This document shows, in pieces, positions 1 to 5,966 of a DNA stretch of 21,462 nt. The number at the start of each line of letters is the position of its first letter. Position 1 is the stretch's first letter. The DNA comes from JAKLHL01 sp964411885 (GTDB lineage: Bacteria; Bdellovibrionota; JAFGOL01). The DNA is taken from the NCBI GenBank assembly GCA_964411885.1, contig CAYPMK010000025.1:1-21462 (forward strand), written 5' to 3'. Position numbers and translations under genes: made by a program. The notes below the pieces were generated by a model. The model did no database searches, was not told the DNA's origin, and worked only from the letters and a program-made list of their open reading frames with translations.

Positions 1-729
1 CCAGAACCTAAAAAAGAAGAGCCCAAAAAAGAGGATAAAGAAACAGAAAAAATAGAAGAAAAAGAAGTAGACCCTTATGTAGGTGTAGTTATAGCTCCAT
101 TTTTAAGTTACAGCAGAATAGATGCTGAAGATGCTACTAATGGTGCTAAAGGTGCAGTTCTTTCCAAGCCAGATTTTGGAGCAGAATTTAAAATTACTCA
201 AATATGGGAAGATTATTTTACTAGTGAGCTTATCACCCAAATAGAGAGAAAAAGCTATAGTACTAATTCTGGTAGAACTTTTGCTGAACACGGTGGGCAA
301 ATGTTAAACTTTGGTATTGGAATGGGGATTAGACCATTTAAGAGGCTGGAACTAAAGTTTAGAGCACTATACGGTGATGAGTTCTATTTTAGAGCACCAA
401 GCACGACCTCTCTTGCTATAGACTCCACAAGGACAGTAAAAGGGGACATCGCTGTTTACTTTGACATTGTAACTTCTCGCTATGCTTCAACAGGTTTCGG
501 CGGTGGCGGAAGATTACTAAAAGCTGCTTATGTTGATGCCAAAGATGGTACTAGCTATAGAACAAAGAATGGTTATGGCTATTTTGGTTCCTTTTATATG
601 AGACACAAGTTTGAAAGAGTTATTTTTGAAGAATCATTTTCTTACGAAAGTATTAAAAAAGACTCTGATCTATTTAAGCAAACCCATACTGCTGCATATA
701 TAAAGGGCAGTATGTCTTTACTGTTTTGA
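1..729 (+). CDS. Outer-membrane beta-barrel protein, 3' part (partial)
   Basis: An open frame runs from base 1 with no stop to TGA at 727-729, giving 242 C-terminal residues; the 5' end lies outside the window. The first 24 or so residues are a charged, proline-containing linker (PEPKKEEPKKEDKE and on). After it come about 215 residues of alternating polar and aromatic segments that look like amphipathic beta-strands, for example LNFGIGMGIRPF and LELKFRALYG. The protein ends in ...SMSLLF; a terminal phenylalanine is the usual signal for beta-barrel insertion by the BAM machinery. I infer a periplasmic or linker N-terminal part followed by an outer-membrane barrel. An internal ATG at 301 is not needed as a start because the frame is open upstream with the same composition. 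I do not recognise the family. It is followed after 151 bases by a lipoprotein gene with its own promoter. Confidence 0.75.
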   Translation, partial: PEPKKEEPKKEDKETEKIEEKEVDPYVGVVIAPFLSYSRIDAEDATNGAKGAVLSKPDFGAEFKITQIWEDYFTSELITQIERKSYSTNSGRTFAEHGGQMLNFGIGMGIRPFKRLELKFRALYGDEFYFRAPSTTSLAIDSTRTVKGDIAVYFDIVTSRYASTGFGGGGRLLKAAYVDAKDGTSYRTKNGYGYFGSFYMRHKFERVIFEESFSYESIKKDSDLFKQTHTAAYIKGSMSLLF

Positions 730-812
730 TAGAGAAGGATAATTCTTCTAAAAACATCTCAATATATTGATAATATTAGATTATTTTTTTGACGGCGCTT
801 TTTATTTTTTTA

Positions 813-841
813 TTGACATAAATAATATTACATGTTATACT
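813..841 (+). promoter_or_regulatory. Sigma-70-type promoter of the lipoprotein gene
   Basis: TTGACA (813-818), a 17-base spacer, and TATACT (836-841): a perfect -35 and a 5/6 -10 at ideal spacing. Transcription would begin near 848, about 33 bases before the ATG at 881. It lies inside the longer open frame that starts at 767, which argues for the later start. Confidence 0.8.
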
Positions 842-880
842 TACAATAAAATAAGGAGAGAAAAATTGGGAGGGCCTATC

Positions 881-1699
881 ATGAATAAAATTAAAATATC
901 TTTTTTAGTTATCATTTTTTCTTTTATAGCAGGATGTTCAATGGAGAGTAGAGTTGGGTTCCAAGATGAAGAAAACTTTCTTGCAGCAGTTCAGTCTTAT
1001 ATAAGCAGTGCCGAGAATCAAGATATTTGCACCAACCTAGACCAGCTTGCTAGAATAAATGAATTAGCTGTACAAGAAGGTAAAACAGCTCTTTTAAGAG
1101 TCATAAACACCGAGGGGATATTCTTTAATGCTCTTACAAAGAACCTCGATGTAGAAAGAGCTATAACCGAAATTGAGGCTTTAGAAAAAACAACAGTTAA
1201 AAAACAATGTTATTATAATTCTGACGGAACTATGGCTTGCAAAGAGGTAGAAGTGATAGACAACTCACAAAATGTAATAGCCTCTTATCTTGCAGCAATT
1301 TTTGGTGATTGTATGGCAGATCAAGCAAGGTTTGCTGCTTTTATTGACGTTACTGCTAATCTGTACCTAAAGCATACCGACATAATACACAGCGCTATTC
1401 AAAATGAAAGTTTACCAAAAGTCTTTGAAAAGTTTCCTGATTATGCATCATGCTTTGAGTCTGTTGATGAATATATGAAGAATACCGTTGCACCAGCCTT
1501 GAAGAAAATTGATATATCACTAACTTTAGAAGCTGCAGGTGAACAGCTTGAACCTGTATTTGCTGGAGTTCCAGAGTGCATAGGTACTCTTTTTGGCAAG
1601 GAACCTATTGAAAAAGTGAATGCAGTTGAATTACAACAAAAAGCCATGGCAGATCCTGTACAACTTTCACCAGAAGAAAAGATGATGATACTACCATAA
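881..1699 (+). CDS. Cysteine-rich lipoprotein of unknown function
   Basis: This encodes 272 residues. The start at 881 is chosen because GGGAGGG (868-874) sits 6 bases upstream and a strong promoter lies at 813-841; the frame stays open back to 767 but would then place the promoter inside the gene. Residues 1-19 form a lipoprotein signal peptide: charged MNKIK, a hydrophobic core, then the lipobox I-A-G-C with the lipidated Cys at 19. The next residues are S-M-E, with no Asp at +2, so outer-membrane sorting is plausible. The mature part is mostly helical-looking and has six further cysteines (in DIC, QC, AC, DC, SC, EC contexts), enough for three disulfides in the periplasm. No family is recognised. 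It stands between an outer-membrane barrel gene and rnc, and the 67-base gap to rnc shows no clear terminator. Confidence 0.8.
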   Translation: MNKIKISFLVIIFSFIAGCSMESRVGFQDEENFLAAVQSYISSAENQDICTNLDQLARINELAVQEGKTALLRVINTEGIFFNALTKNLDVERAITEIEALEKTTVKKQCYYNSDGTMACKEVEVIDNSQNVIASYLAAIFGDCMADQARFAAFIDVTANLYLKHTDIIHSAIQNESLPKVFEKFPDYASCFESVDEYMKNTVAPALKKIDISLTLEAAGEQLEPVFAGVPECIGTLFGKEPIEKVNAVELQQKAMADPVQLSPEEKMMILP

Positions 1700-1727
1700 T
1701 TATAGACCTAAATATGACTAATTAAGT

Positions 1728-1756
1728 TTGACTTCATCTTCCAAATTTGTTAAAAA
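1728..1756 (+). promoter_or_regulatory. Possible promoter giving a near-leaderless rnc transcript
   Basis: TTGACT (1728-1733), a 17-base spacer and TAAAAA (1751-1756, 4/6 match). Initiation 6-8 bases downstream would fall at about 1762-1764, only 3-5 bases before the rnc ATG at 1767. The -10 match is modest in AT-rich DNA, so this is a candidate only. Confidence 0.35.
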
Positions 1757-1766
1757 CTAGTCCCTA

Positions 1767-2459
1767 ATGAACTTTAATCTTTTGGAGCAAAGTATCGGTC
1801 ATAAGTTCTCCAACTATGAGGTTCTATCAGAAGCCTTAACTCACAGATCTTATTCAAACGAAGATGAAAGGAACAAAAAAAATTACGAAAGACTAGAGCT
1901 TTTGGGCGACGCTGTTTTAGAACTTGCAATAACCGATATACTAATGAACAAATATCCAGACAGCTCAGAAGGGGAGCTGTCTAAAGCTCGTTCTGCGCTT
2001 GTTAAAGCAGGCATACTTGCCAAGGTTGCAAGGAGTATTGAACTTGGTAATTATGTAAAATTAGGGAAGGGTGAGGATCTTTCTGGAGGTAGAGACAGAG
2101 ATAGCATACTTTCTTGTGCTATGGAGGCTCTACTGGGTGCTGTATATATTGATGCTGGTTTTGAAAGATCACAAATGGTAGTAGCAAAACTTTGGGGCCA
2201 TATAGTAGACATGGTCTTTTCTGAAGAGTATGATGTAGATTATAAAACTAAGTTACAAGAACTTATGCAGTCAAGATATAGAGTGCTTCCTGCGTACAGT
2301 GTGGTCAATATCTCTGGACCATCCCACAACAGAGTCTTTAAGGTAATGGTCTCTGCTGGAGATATAAACCAGACCGGTCTTGGGAAGAATAAAAAAGAGG
2401 CGGCTCAAAAAGCGGCCAGTATGGCCTTGAAAGCCATGCAAGAGGAGACTAGAATATGA
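1767..2459 (+). CDS. rnc: Ribonuclease III
   Basis: RNase III cleaves double-stranded RNA, for example in rRNA precursor and mRNA processing. The 230-residue length is typical. The N-terminal catalytic domain carries the signature ERLELLGDAV at 41-50, giving E41, E44 and D48. The C-terminal double-stranded RNA-binding domain begins near DYKTKLQELMQ (about 150) and ends with the GKNKKEAAQKAA helix. The second catalytic helix reads S-C-A-M-E: E120 matches the essential E117 of E. coli, but the Asp that normally precedes it by three (E. coli D114, Aquifex D107) is Cys117. The ATG at 1767 aligns with other family members, yet no Shine-Dalgarno sequence lies upstream (bases before it are aaaaactagtcccta). 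It overlaps the radical SAM gene by ATGA, so the two are translationally coupled. Confidence 0.95.
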   Translation: MNFNLLEQSIGHKFSNYEVLSEALTHRSYSNEDERNKKNYERLELLGDAVLELAITDILMNKYPDSSEGELSKARSALVKAGILAKVARSIELGNYVKLGKGEDLSGGRDRDSILSCAMEALLGAVYIDAGFERSQMVVAKLWGHIVDMVFSEEYDVDYKTKLQELMQSRYRVLPAYSVVNISGPSHNRVFKVMVSAGDINQTGLGKNKKEAAQKAASMALKAMQEETRI

Positions 2460-3532
2460 TAATTCCAATCTTCCTTACGGGTCTTGGATGTTCTAAAGAA
2501 CAACCATGTGTGTTTTGTAATCAAGAGTTTGCAACATCAAAAACAGCTGTTAGTACAGATGAAGAGATAAAGAACAGAATATTAAGTACACTAACTGAAT
2601 ACCTTGTAGAGCCACAAAGCCTTGAATATCCAATAGATATAGCTTTTTATGGTTCAACTTTTACGTCATTGCAGTTTGCCTATCAAAAAGAACTACTTAA
2701 ATATACACAAGAAACCTTTGAAACACTTACTCAAAAGAGCTACAAAACCCATCTAAAGATACGTATATCTACACGTCCTGATCAGGTAAGAAGAGAAGAA
2801 TTGTTGGACCTAAAGATACGTTTTAATTTAGAAATAGTAGAATTGGGTGTGCAATCTATGAGTGACAATGTCCTTTTAATCTCAAGAAGAGGGCACACAA
2901 GAAAAGATGTTAAAAGGGCTGTTAAAGATCTTAGAGAAATAGGAATACAAGTATCCTGTCATCAAATGATAGGACTACCCGGTTCAACTATTGATAATGA
3001 GATTGAAACAGCTAAGGATATAATAAAGCTAAAACCTAAATATGTAAGGATACATCCAACTCTTGTGCTTAGAGAAACTGTGTTGGAAGAGATGTACAGA
3101 AGTGGGGAATATAAACCACATCCTCTCATAGAAGCAGTTGATATTACAGAAAAAGTTCTTAGGATCTATAGAGAAGCTGGTATAAAGGTAACAAGGATAG
3201 GCTTACACCCAAGCGAGCTTTTGATGGATAACATCGTTGCAGGACCTTGGCATCCAGCCTTTAGGGAACTTGTAGAAGGTAAATACCTTTTAAATGAAGC
3301 ATCCAAGCAACTTAAGGATAAAAAGGGAATGCACATAAATATTCGCATATCACCACAGGACGAAACCTATATAAGAGGCGAAAAAAACAGTAATTACAAG
3401 TGGTTAATAGATACTTTTGAACTTTCATCCCTTGATATAATAAAAGATAGTAGTCTTGAAAGAGGGTTTTTAAGTGTAGAAAAGACTAAAAAACCAGCTT
3501 TGGAAAGGACCCAAGAAGAACTCAGGGCATAA
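2456..3532 (+). CDS. Elp3-like radical SAM protein (rnc-linked family)
   Basis: A 358-residue radical SAM enzyme of the Elp3/MiaB/NifB-like group often found next to rnc in bacteria; its substrate is not established. Motifs in order: the [4Fe-4S] cysteine cluster near the N-terminus (C12, C18, C21), FYGSTFTSL (family FYGGSFT), IRISTRPD, VELGVQSMSD, ISRRGHT, HQMIGLPGST, KYVRIHPTLVLR and the late GLHPSELLMDNIVAGPWHP. These match the family through its whole length. The cysteine motif is odd: CSKEQPCVFC is CX5CX2C, whereas this family normally has CX3CX2C. The start ATG at 2456 overlaps the rnc stop (ATGA), with GAGGAG about 9 bases upstream inside rnc, so it is expressed with rnc. The family has been annotated as histone acetyltransferase-like because of its Elp3 similarity, but no acetyltransferase domain is seen here. 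Confidence 0.85.
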   Translation: MIIPIFLTGLGCSKEQPCVFCNQEFATSKTAVSTDEEIKNRILSTLTEYLVEPQSLEYPIDIAFYGSTFTSLQFAYQKELLKYTQETFETLTQKSYKTHLKIRISTRPDQVRREELLDLKIRFNLEIVELGVQSMSDNVLLISRRGHTRKDVKRAVKDLREIGIQVSCHQMIGLPGSTIDNEIETAKDIIKLKPKYVRIHPTLVLRETVLEEMYRSGEYKPHPLIEAVDITEKVLRIYREAGIKVTRIGLHPSELLMDNIVAGPWHPAFRELVEGKYLLNEASKQLKDKKGMHINIRISPQDETYIRGEKNSNYKWLIDTFELSSLDIIKDSSLERGFLSVEKTKKPALERTQEELRA

Positions 3533-3560
3533 TTTAAGTTTTAGAGATACTTTAGTTGGT

Positions 3561-3594
3561 CCCAAAGGGCTAGCTTTGGGTAGCTTCGTCTACC
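3561..3594 (+). other. Tandem hairpins after the radical SAM gene
   Basis: CCCAAAG (3561-3567) pairs with CTTTGGG (3574-3580) around a 6-base loop. Immediately after, GGTAG (3579-3583) pairs with CTACC (3590-3594) around CTTCGT; the two stems share two G residues, so they compete or stack. They lie 28 bases past the radical SAM stop and could end or stabilise that transcript, but no T-run follows, so this is not a standard intrinsic terminator. Confidence 0.45.
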
Positions 3595-3895
3595 TTATCA
3601 TAAAAGCAGATTATCAAATGTCGCATAATTAATCTTATGTAAAGTAAGATATCAAGAAGGCCAATGACAAGCCTCAAGACGTGTTTATACCGTAACACTA
3701 AACCAAACTTTGTTTTATTGATTTTTATACAATAATTAAATAAATAAAAACTTCTAAAACAATCAGTTAATGAATTTAATTAAAGTTAAACTTTAAGTTT
3801 ACTTAATTTACCCTACTAAAGCTAAAAATTACTTTAATTTTTCTTTCTTATTATATAATATTATTCTATATTATATGTATATTATTGCTAGATAC

Positions 3896-3996
3896 TAAAC
3901 TAATACTAGTTTAATAAGTAAACTAAGTCGTTGGATATGAATGGATATCTAATTAGATGGTTTATTATTTCTAAATAATGTTTATTATGTAAACTA
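3896..3996. repeat. Cluster of TAAACTA heptamers
   Basis: TAAACTA occurs at 3896-3902, 3920-3926 and 3990-3996, and its reverse complement TAGTTTA at 3907-3913. The first and the inverted copy form a hairpin with a 4-base loop. The last two direct copies extend to GTAAACTAA. In DNA this AT-rich, chance recurrence is possible; the spacing (24 and 70 bases) is not regular. Confidence 0.4.
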
Positions 3997-4068
3997 AATA
4001 GACCTATTCTTTGGCAGGACAGAGTAGCTCAAAATAATGGATAGGCATGAATAATCAAAGTTATATTG

Positions 4069-4215
4069 AATTTATATACTCTATTTTAGGACACGTTGTC
4101 CCTATGGAGCCTGATATCCATAGGGCAACTCGGTCTCTCACTCCATCTTAACCCTTCCTACTCGGTCGGCTTAAGCTGTCGCTCCGAGAGGGTCCAAAAA
4201 TAGAGTATATAAATT
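4069..4215. repeat. 147-bp inverted-repeat element with internal hairpins (MITE-like or structured RNA)
   Basis: The left arm AATTTATATACTCTATTTT (4069-4087) is exactly the reverse complement of 4197-4215. After one mismatch (4088/4196), GGAC (4089-4092) pairs with GTCC (4192-4195). Inside, a hairpin pairs GTTG (4095-4098) and CCCTATGGA (4100-4108) with TCCATAGGG (4117-4125) and CAAC (4126-4129), with T4099 bulged and an 8-base loop. A second hairpin pairs CTCGG (4161-4165) with CCGAG (4184-4188), with CGGC-TTAA-GCTG nested within. ACTCGGTC is repeated at 4128-4135 and 4160-4167. TA dinucleotides within the arms would fit a TA target duplication as in Tc1/IS630-type elements. No transposase is present. 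It sits directly after the pfk stop. Confidence 0.6.
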
Positions 4216-4223
4216 TAAAGAAA

Positions 4224-5516
4224 TTAGTTAGTCATAGATGTTGGCTGACCAGTGGCTTCAATTACATTCATCCACAGTGGTGAGTTTGGTTCTACACTTT
4301 TCCTCTTGGAAACAGCTGTATCTATTGGCAAATGTGTAAAATGCTCATGTAAATGCCCTATTAAAAGGTTGGTCTTACCACACATTCCTGCGTGAACGGC
4401 ATTTTGGGCAAGTTGTAAACAATAGATAGCATCTGTAGAATTGGCAATGGTACTTCTTATCATATAACTTGGATCTATATACTTAACTTGTACTGGCATT
4501 TTATGTTTTTTAGCAAAGCTGTTGATTTCACTTCTTAAAAGGCTCCCTATTTCTCCCAAATCTTTGTTCCCAGAAGCATCATAGCCTAGCTTATCCTTAT
4601 CAAAGAATTTTTGGCCAGCACCTTCTGCAACTATTATCACAGCATGATTCCTTCTTTCAAGGCGTCTAAAAAGATGAGTTAAAAATCCATTTTCACCATC
4701 AAGGTCAAAATCAACCTCTGGTATAAGAACAAAATTAGCATCATTAACTGCCAAAGCTGTGTGGGATGCTATAAAACCAGAAAAACGGCCCATTAGTTTA
4801 ACAAGTCCGACTCCATTGTAATAGCCCTTCGCCTCTGTGTGAGCGGATTCTATTGCACTGGTAGCAGATTGTACGGCCGTATCAAAACCAAAACTCTTTG
4901 ATATATAAGATATGTCATTATCTATGGTCTTTGGAAGTCCAATTACAGAAAGCGGATAGCCTCTTAACATTGCGTTCAACGCTATATCCCGTGCTCCTCT
5001 AAGGGTTCCATCCCCTCCTATACAGAATAAAATATTAATTTTATTCTTTTCCAAAAAGTCCACCATGTTTTTTACTTCGTGCACGCCTCTTGAGGAACCT
5101 AATATGGTTCCTGAGTTCATATGTATGTCTTCTACAGTTTCAACTGTAAGTCTTACTGGTACAAACTTTGGATCTACTAATCCAGCATAGCCATAGCGAA
5201 TACCAAGTACATCGTGAACCCCATACCTGTAATATAGTTCAAGAAAGATAGCCCTTATTACATTATTAAGTCCCGGACAAAGTCCACCACAGGTAACTAT
5301 TGCCGCCTTGGTTTTAGTTGGGTCAAAGAACAGTTTTTCTCTTGGTCCAGCAAGTTCTATGCTTATTGGATATTCCATGCCGTGTTCAATTGCATTTTTG
5401 AATGCATCTAAGTGTGGATTATAAAGTACCCTATCATCATCACAGATAAAATTCTTTATAGACCTTCTCAGTGGGCTATCATACTTGCAAGCACCAAGGC
5501 TTTTTACATCAAACAT
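4224..5516 (-). CDS. pfkA: 6-phosphofructokinase, plant/trypanosome-like group, predicted ATP-dependent
   Basis: Converts fructose-6-phosphate to fructose-1,6-bisphosphate in glycolysis. The 430-residue length and an N-terminal extension of about 70 residues before AAIVTCGGLCPGLNNVIR place it in the plant/kinetoplastid/spirochaete-like group rather than the 320-residue E. coli type. Key motifs: GGDGT at 167-171, PKTIDND at 195-201 with the catalytic Asp, MGR at 242-244, and DPSYMIRS late. In this family the residue after GGD separates donors: PPi enzymes have Asp there, ATP enzymes Gly. Here it is Gly, while the second position (PKTIDND) is Lys as in PPi enzymes. Trypanosome PFK has this same Gly/Lys pair and uses ATP, so I predict ATP. 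It starts 2 bases after the dCMP deaminase stop, with AGGTG about 8 bases upstream, and ends the glgP operon. Confidence 0.92.
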   Translation of the reverse strand: MFDVKSLGACKYDSPLRRSIKNFICDDDRVLYNPHLDAFKNAIEHGMEYPISIELAGPREKLFFDPTKTKAAIVTCGGLCPGLNNVIRAIFLELYYRYGVHDVLGIRYGYAGLVDPKFVPVRLTVETVEDIHMNSGTILGSSRGVHEVKNMVDFLEKNKINILFCIGGDGTLRGARDIALNAMLRGYPLSVIGLPKTIDNDISYISKSFGFDTAVQSATSAIESAHTEAKGYYNGVGLVKLMGRFSGFIASHTALAVNDANFVLIPEVDFDLDGENGFLTHLFRRLERRNHAVIIVAEGAGQKFFDKDKLGYDASGNKDLGEIGSLLRSEINSFAKKHKMPVQVKYIDPSYMIRSTIANSTDAIYCLQLAQNAVHAGMCGKTNLLIGHLHEHFTHLPIDTAVSKRKSVEPNSPLWMNVIEATGQPTSMTN

Positions 5517-5518
5517 TT

Positions 5519-5962
5519 TTATTTCACCTTTATGAATTCTACATCACTTTGTTTGGCTAATTTATCTGCAAACTCATCATCATAATCTTTTTTATAGAAA
5601 ACTTTTTTAATACCGGCGTTGATTATCATTTTAGTGCAAATGGCACATGGTTTTGTAGAGCAATAAAGATGAGCCCCATTTATGTTAACTCCACTTTTAG
5701 CGGCTTGTATTATTGCGTTCTGCTCTGCGTGAAGTCCCCTGCAAAGTTCGTGTCTTTGTCCAGAAGGCACATTCTCATCTTGTCTTATGCAACCAGTTTC
5801 TGAGCAATGTGGTAAACCTCTTGGTGGGCCATTGTAGCCAGTGGCAACCACCATTTTATCTTTAACAAGCACTGCCCCCACAGTTCTTCTTAGGCAAGTA
5901 GAGCGCTTGCTTGCAAGCTCTGCAAAATCAAAAAAATAATCGTCCCAACTTATTCTACTCAT
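5519..5962 (-). CDS. dCMP deaminase (ComEB family)
   Basis: A zinc cytidine/deoxycytidylate deaminase that makes dUMP for thymidylate synthesis. The start at 5962 gives 147 residues beginning MSRISWDDYF, which is where family members begin; the frame stays open to 6013, but those 17 residues are the glgP C-terminus read in another frame. Motifs: ASKRSTCLRRTVGAVLV (18-34), GYNGPPRG (42-49), catalytic and zinc residues H78-A-E80 in RGLHAEQNA, and zinc cysteines C106 and C109 in PCAIC. The additional Cys/His patch HCSETGC to CRGLHAE is typical of dCMP deaminases. The start is 4 bases past the glgP stop; a GGGAG lies about 13 bases upstream, farther than ideal, so translation may depend on coupling to glgP. 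Its place between two sugar genes has no obvious metabolic reason. Confidence 0.9.
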   Translation of the reverse strand: MSRISWDDYFFDFAELASKRSTCLRRTVGAVLVKDKMVVATGYNGPPRGLPHCSETGCIRQDENVPSGQRHELCRGLHAEQNAIIQAAKSGVNINGAHLYCSTKPCAICTKMIINAGIKKVFYKKDYDDEFADKLAKQSDVEFIKVK

Positions 5963-5966
5963 ATGC

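Larger units (their letters stand above)
3533..4223. other. AT-rich non-coding region between convergent genes
   Basis: 690 bases without a credible gene, by far the longest non-coding stretch in the window. It separates the convergent radical SAM and pfk genes. From left to right it holds two adjacent small hairpins (3561-3594), a very AT-rich core (about 3700-4000) with TAAACTA heptamers and a 10-bp inverted repeat (AGTTTACTTA at 3796-3805, TAAGTAAACT at 3915-3924), and a GC-richer structured element bounded by inverted repeats (4069-4215). No tRNA, rRNA or known small RNA was recognised. Confidence 0.7.

Noticed and set aside
759..790. Weak AT hairpin (AATAT...ATATT) followed by T-run after the first barrel gene
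   Set aside because: The stem is short and made only of A-T pairs, too unstable to call a terminator in DNA of this composition.
767..880. 38-residue N-terminal extension of the lipoprotein gene
   Set aside because: It contains the consensus promoter 813-841 and would bury the lipoprotein signal peptide; the ATG at 881 has a good ribosome site.
4017..4046. tRNA-like stretch (GGACAGAGTAGCTCAAAATAATGG)
   Set aside because: It resembles a tRNA D-arm start, but no anticodon arm, T-arm (GTTCGA) or acceptor pairing follows.
4069..4215. Integron attC site or CRISPR-type repeat as explanation of the inverted-repeat element
   Set aside because: There is no RYYYAAC/GTTRRRY core pair at the ends, no integrase gene, and no regularly spaced repeats.
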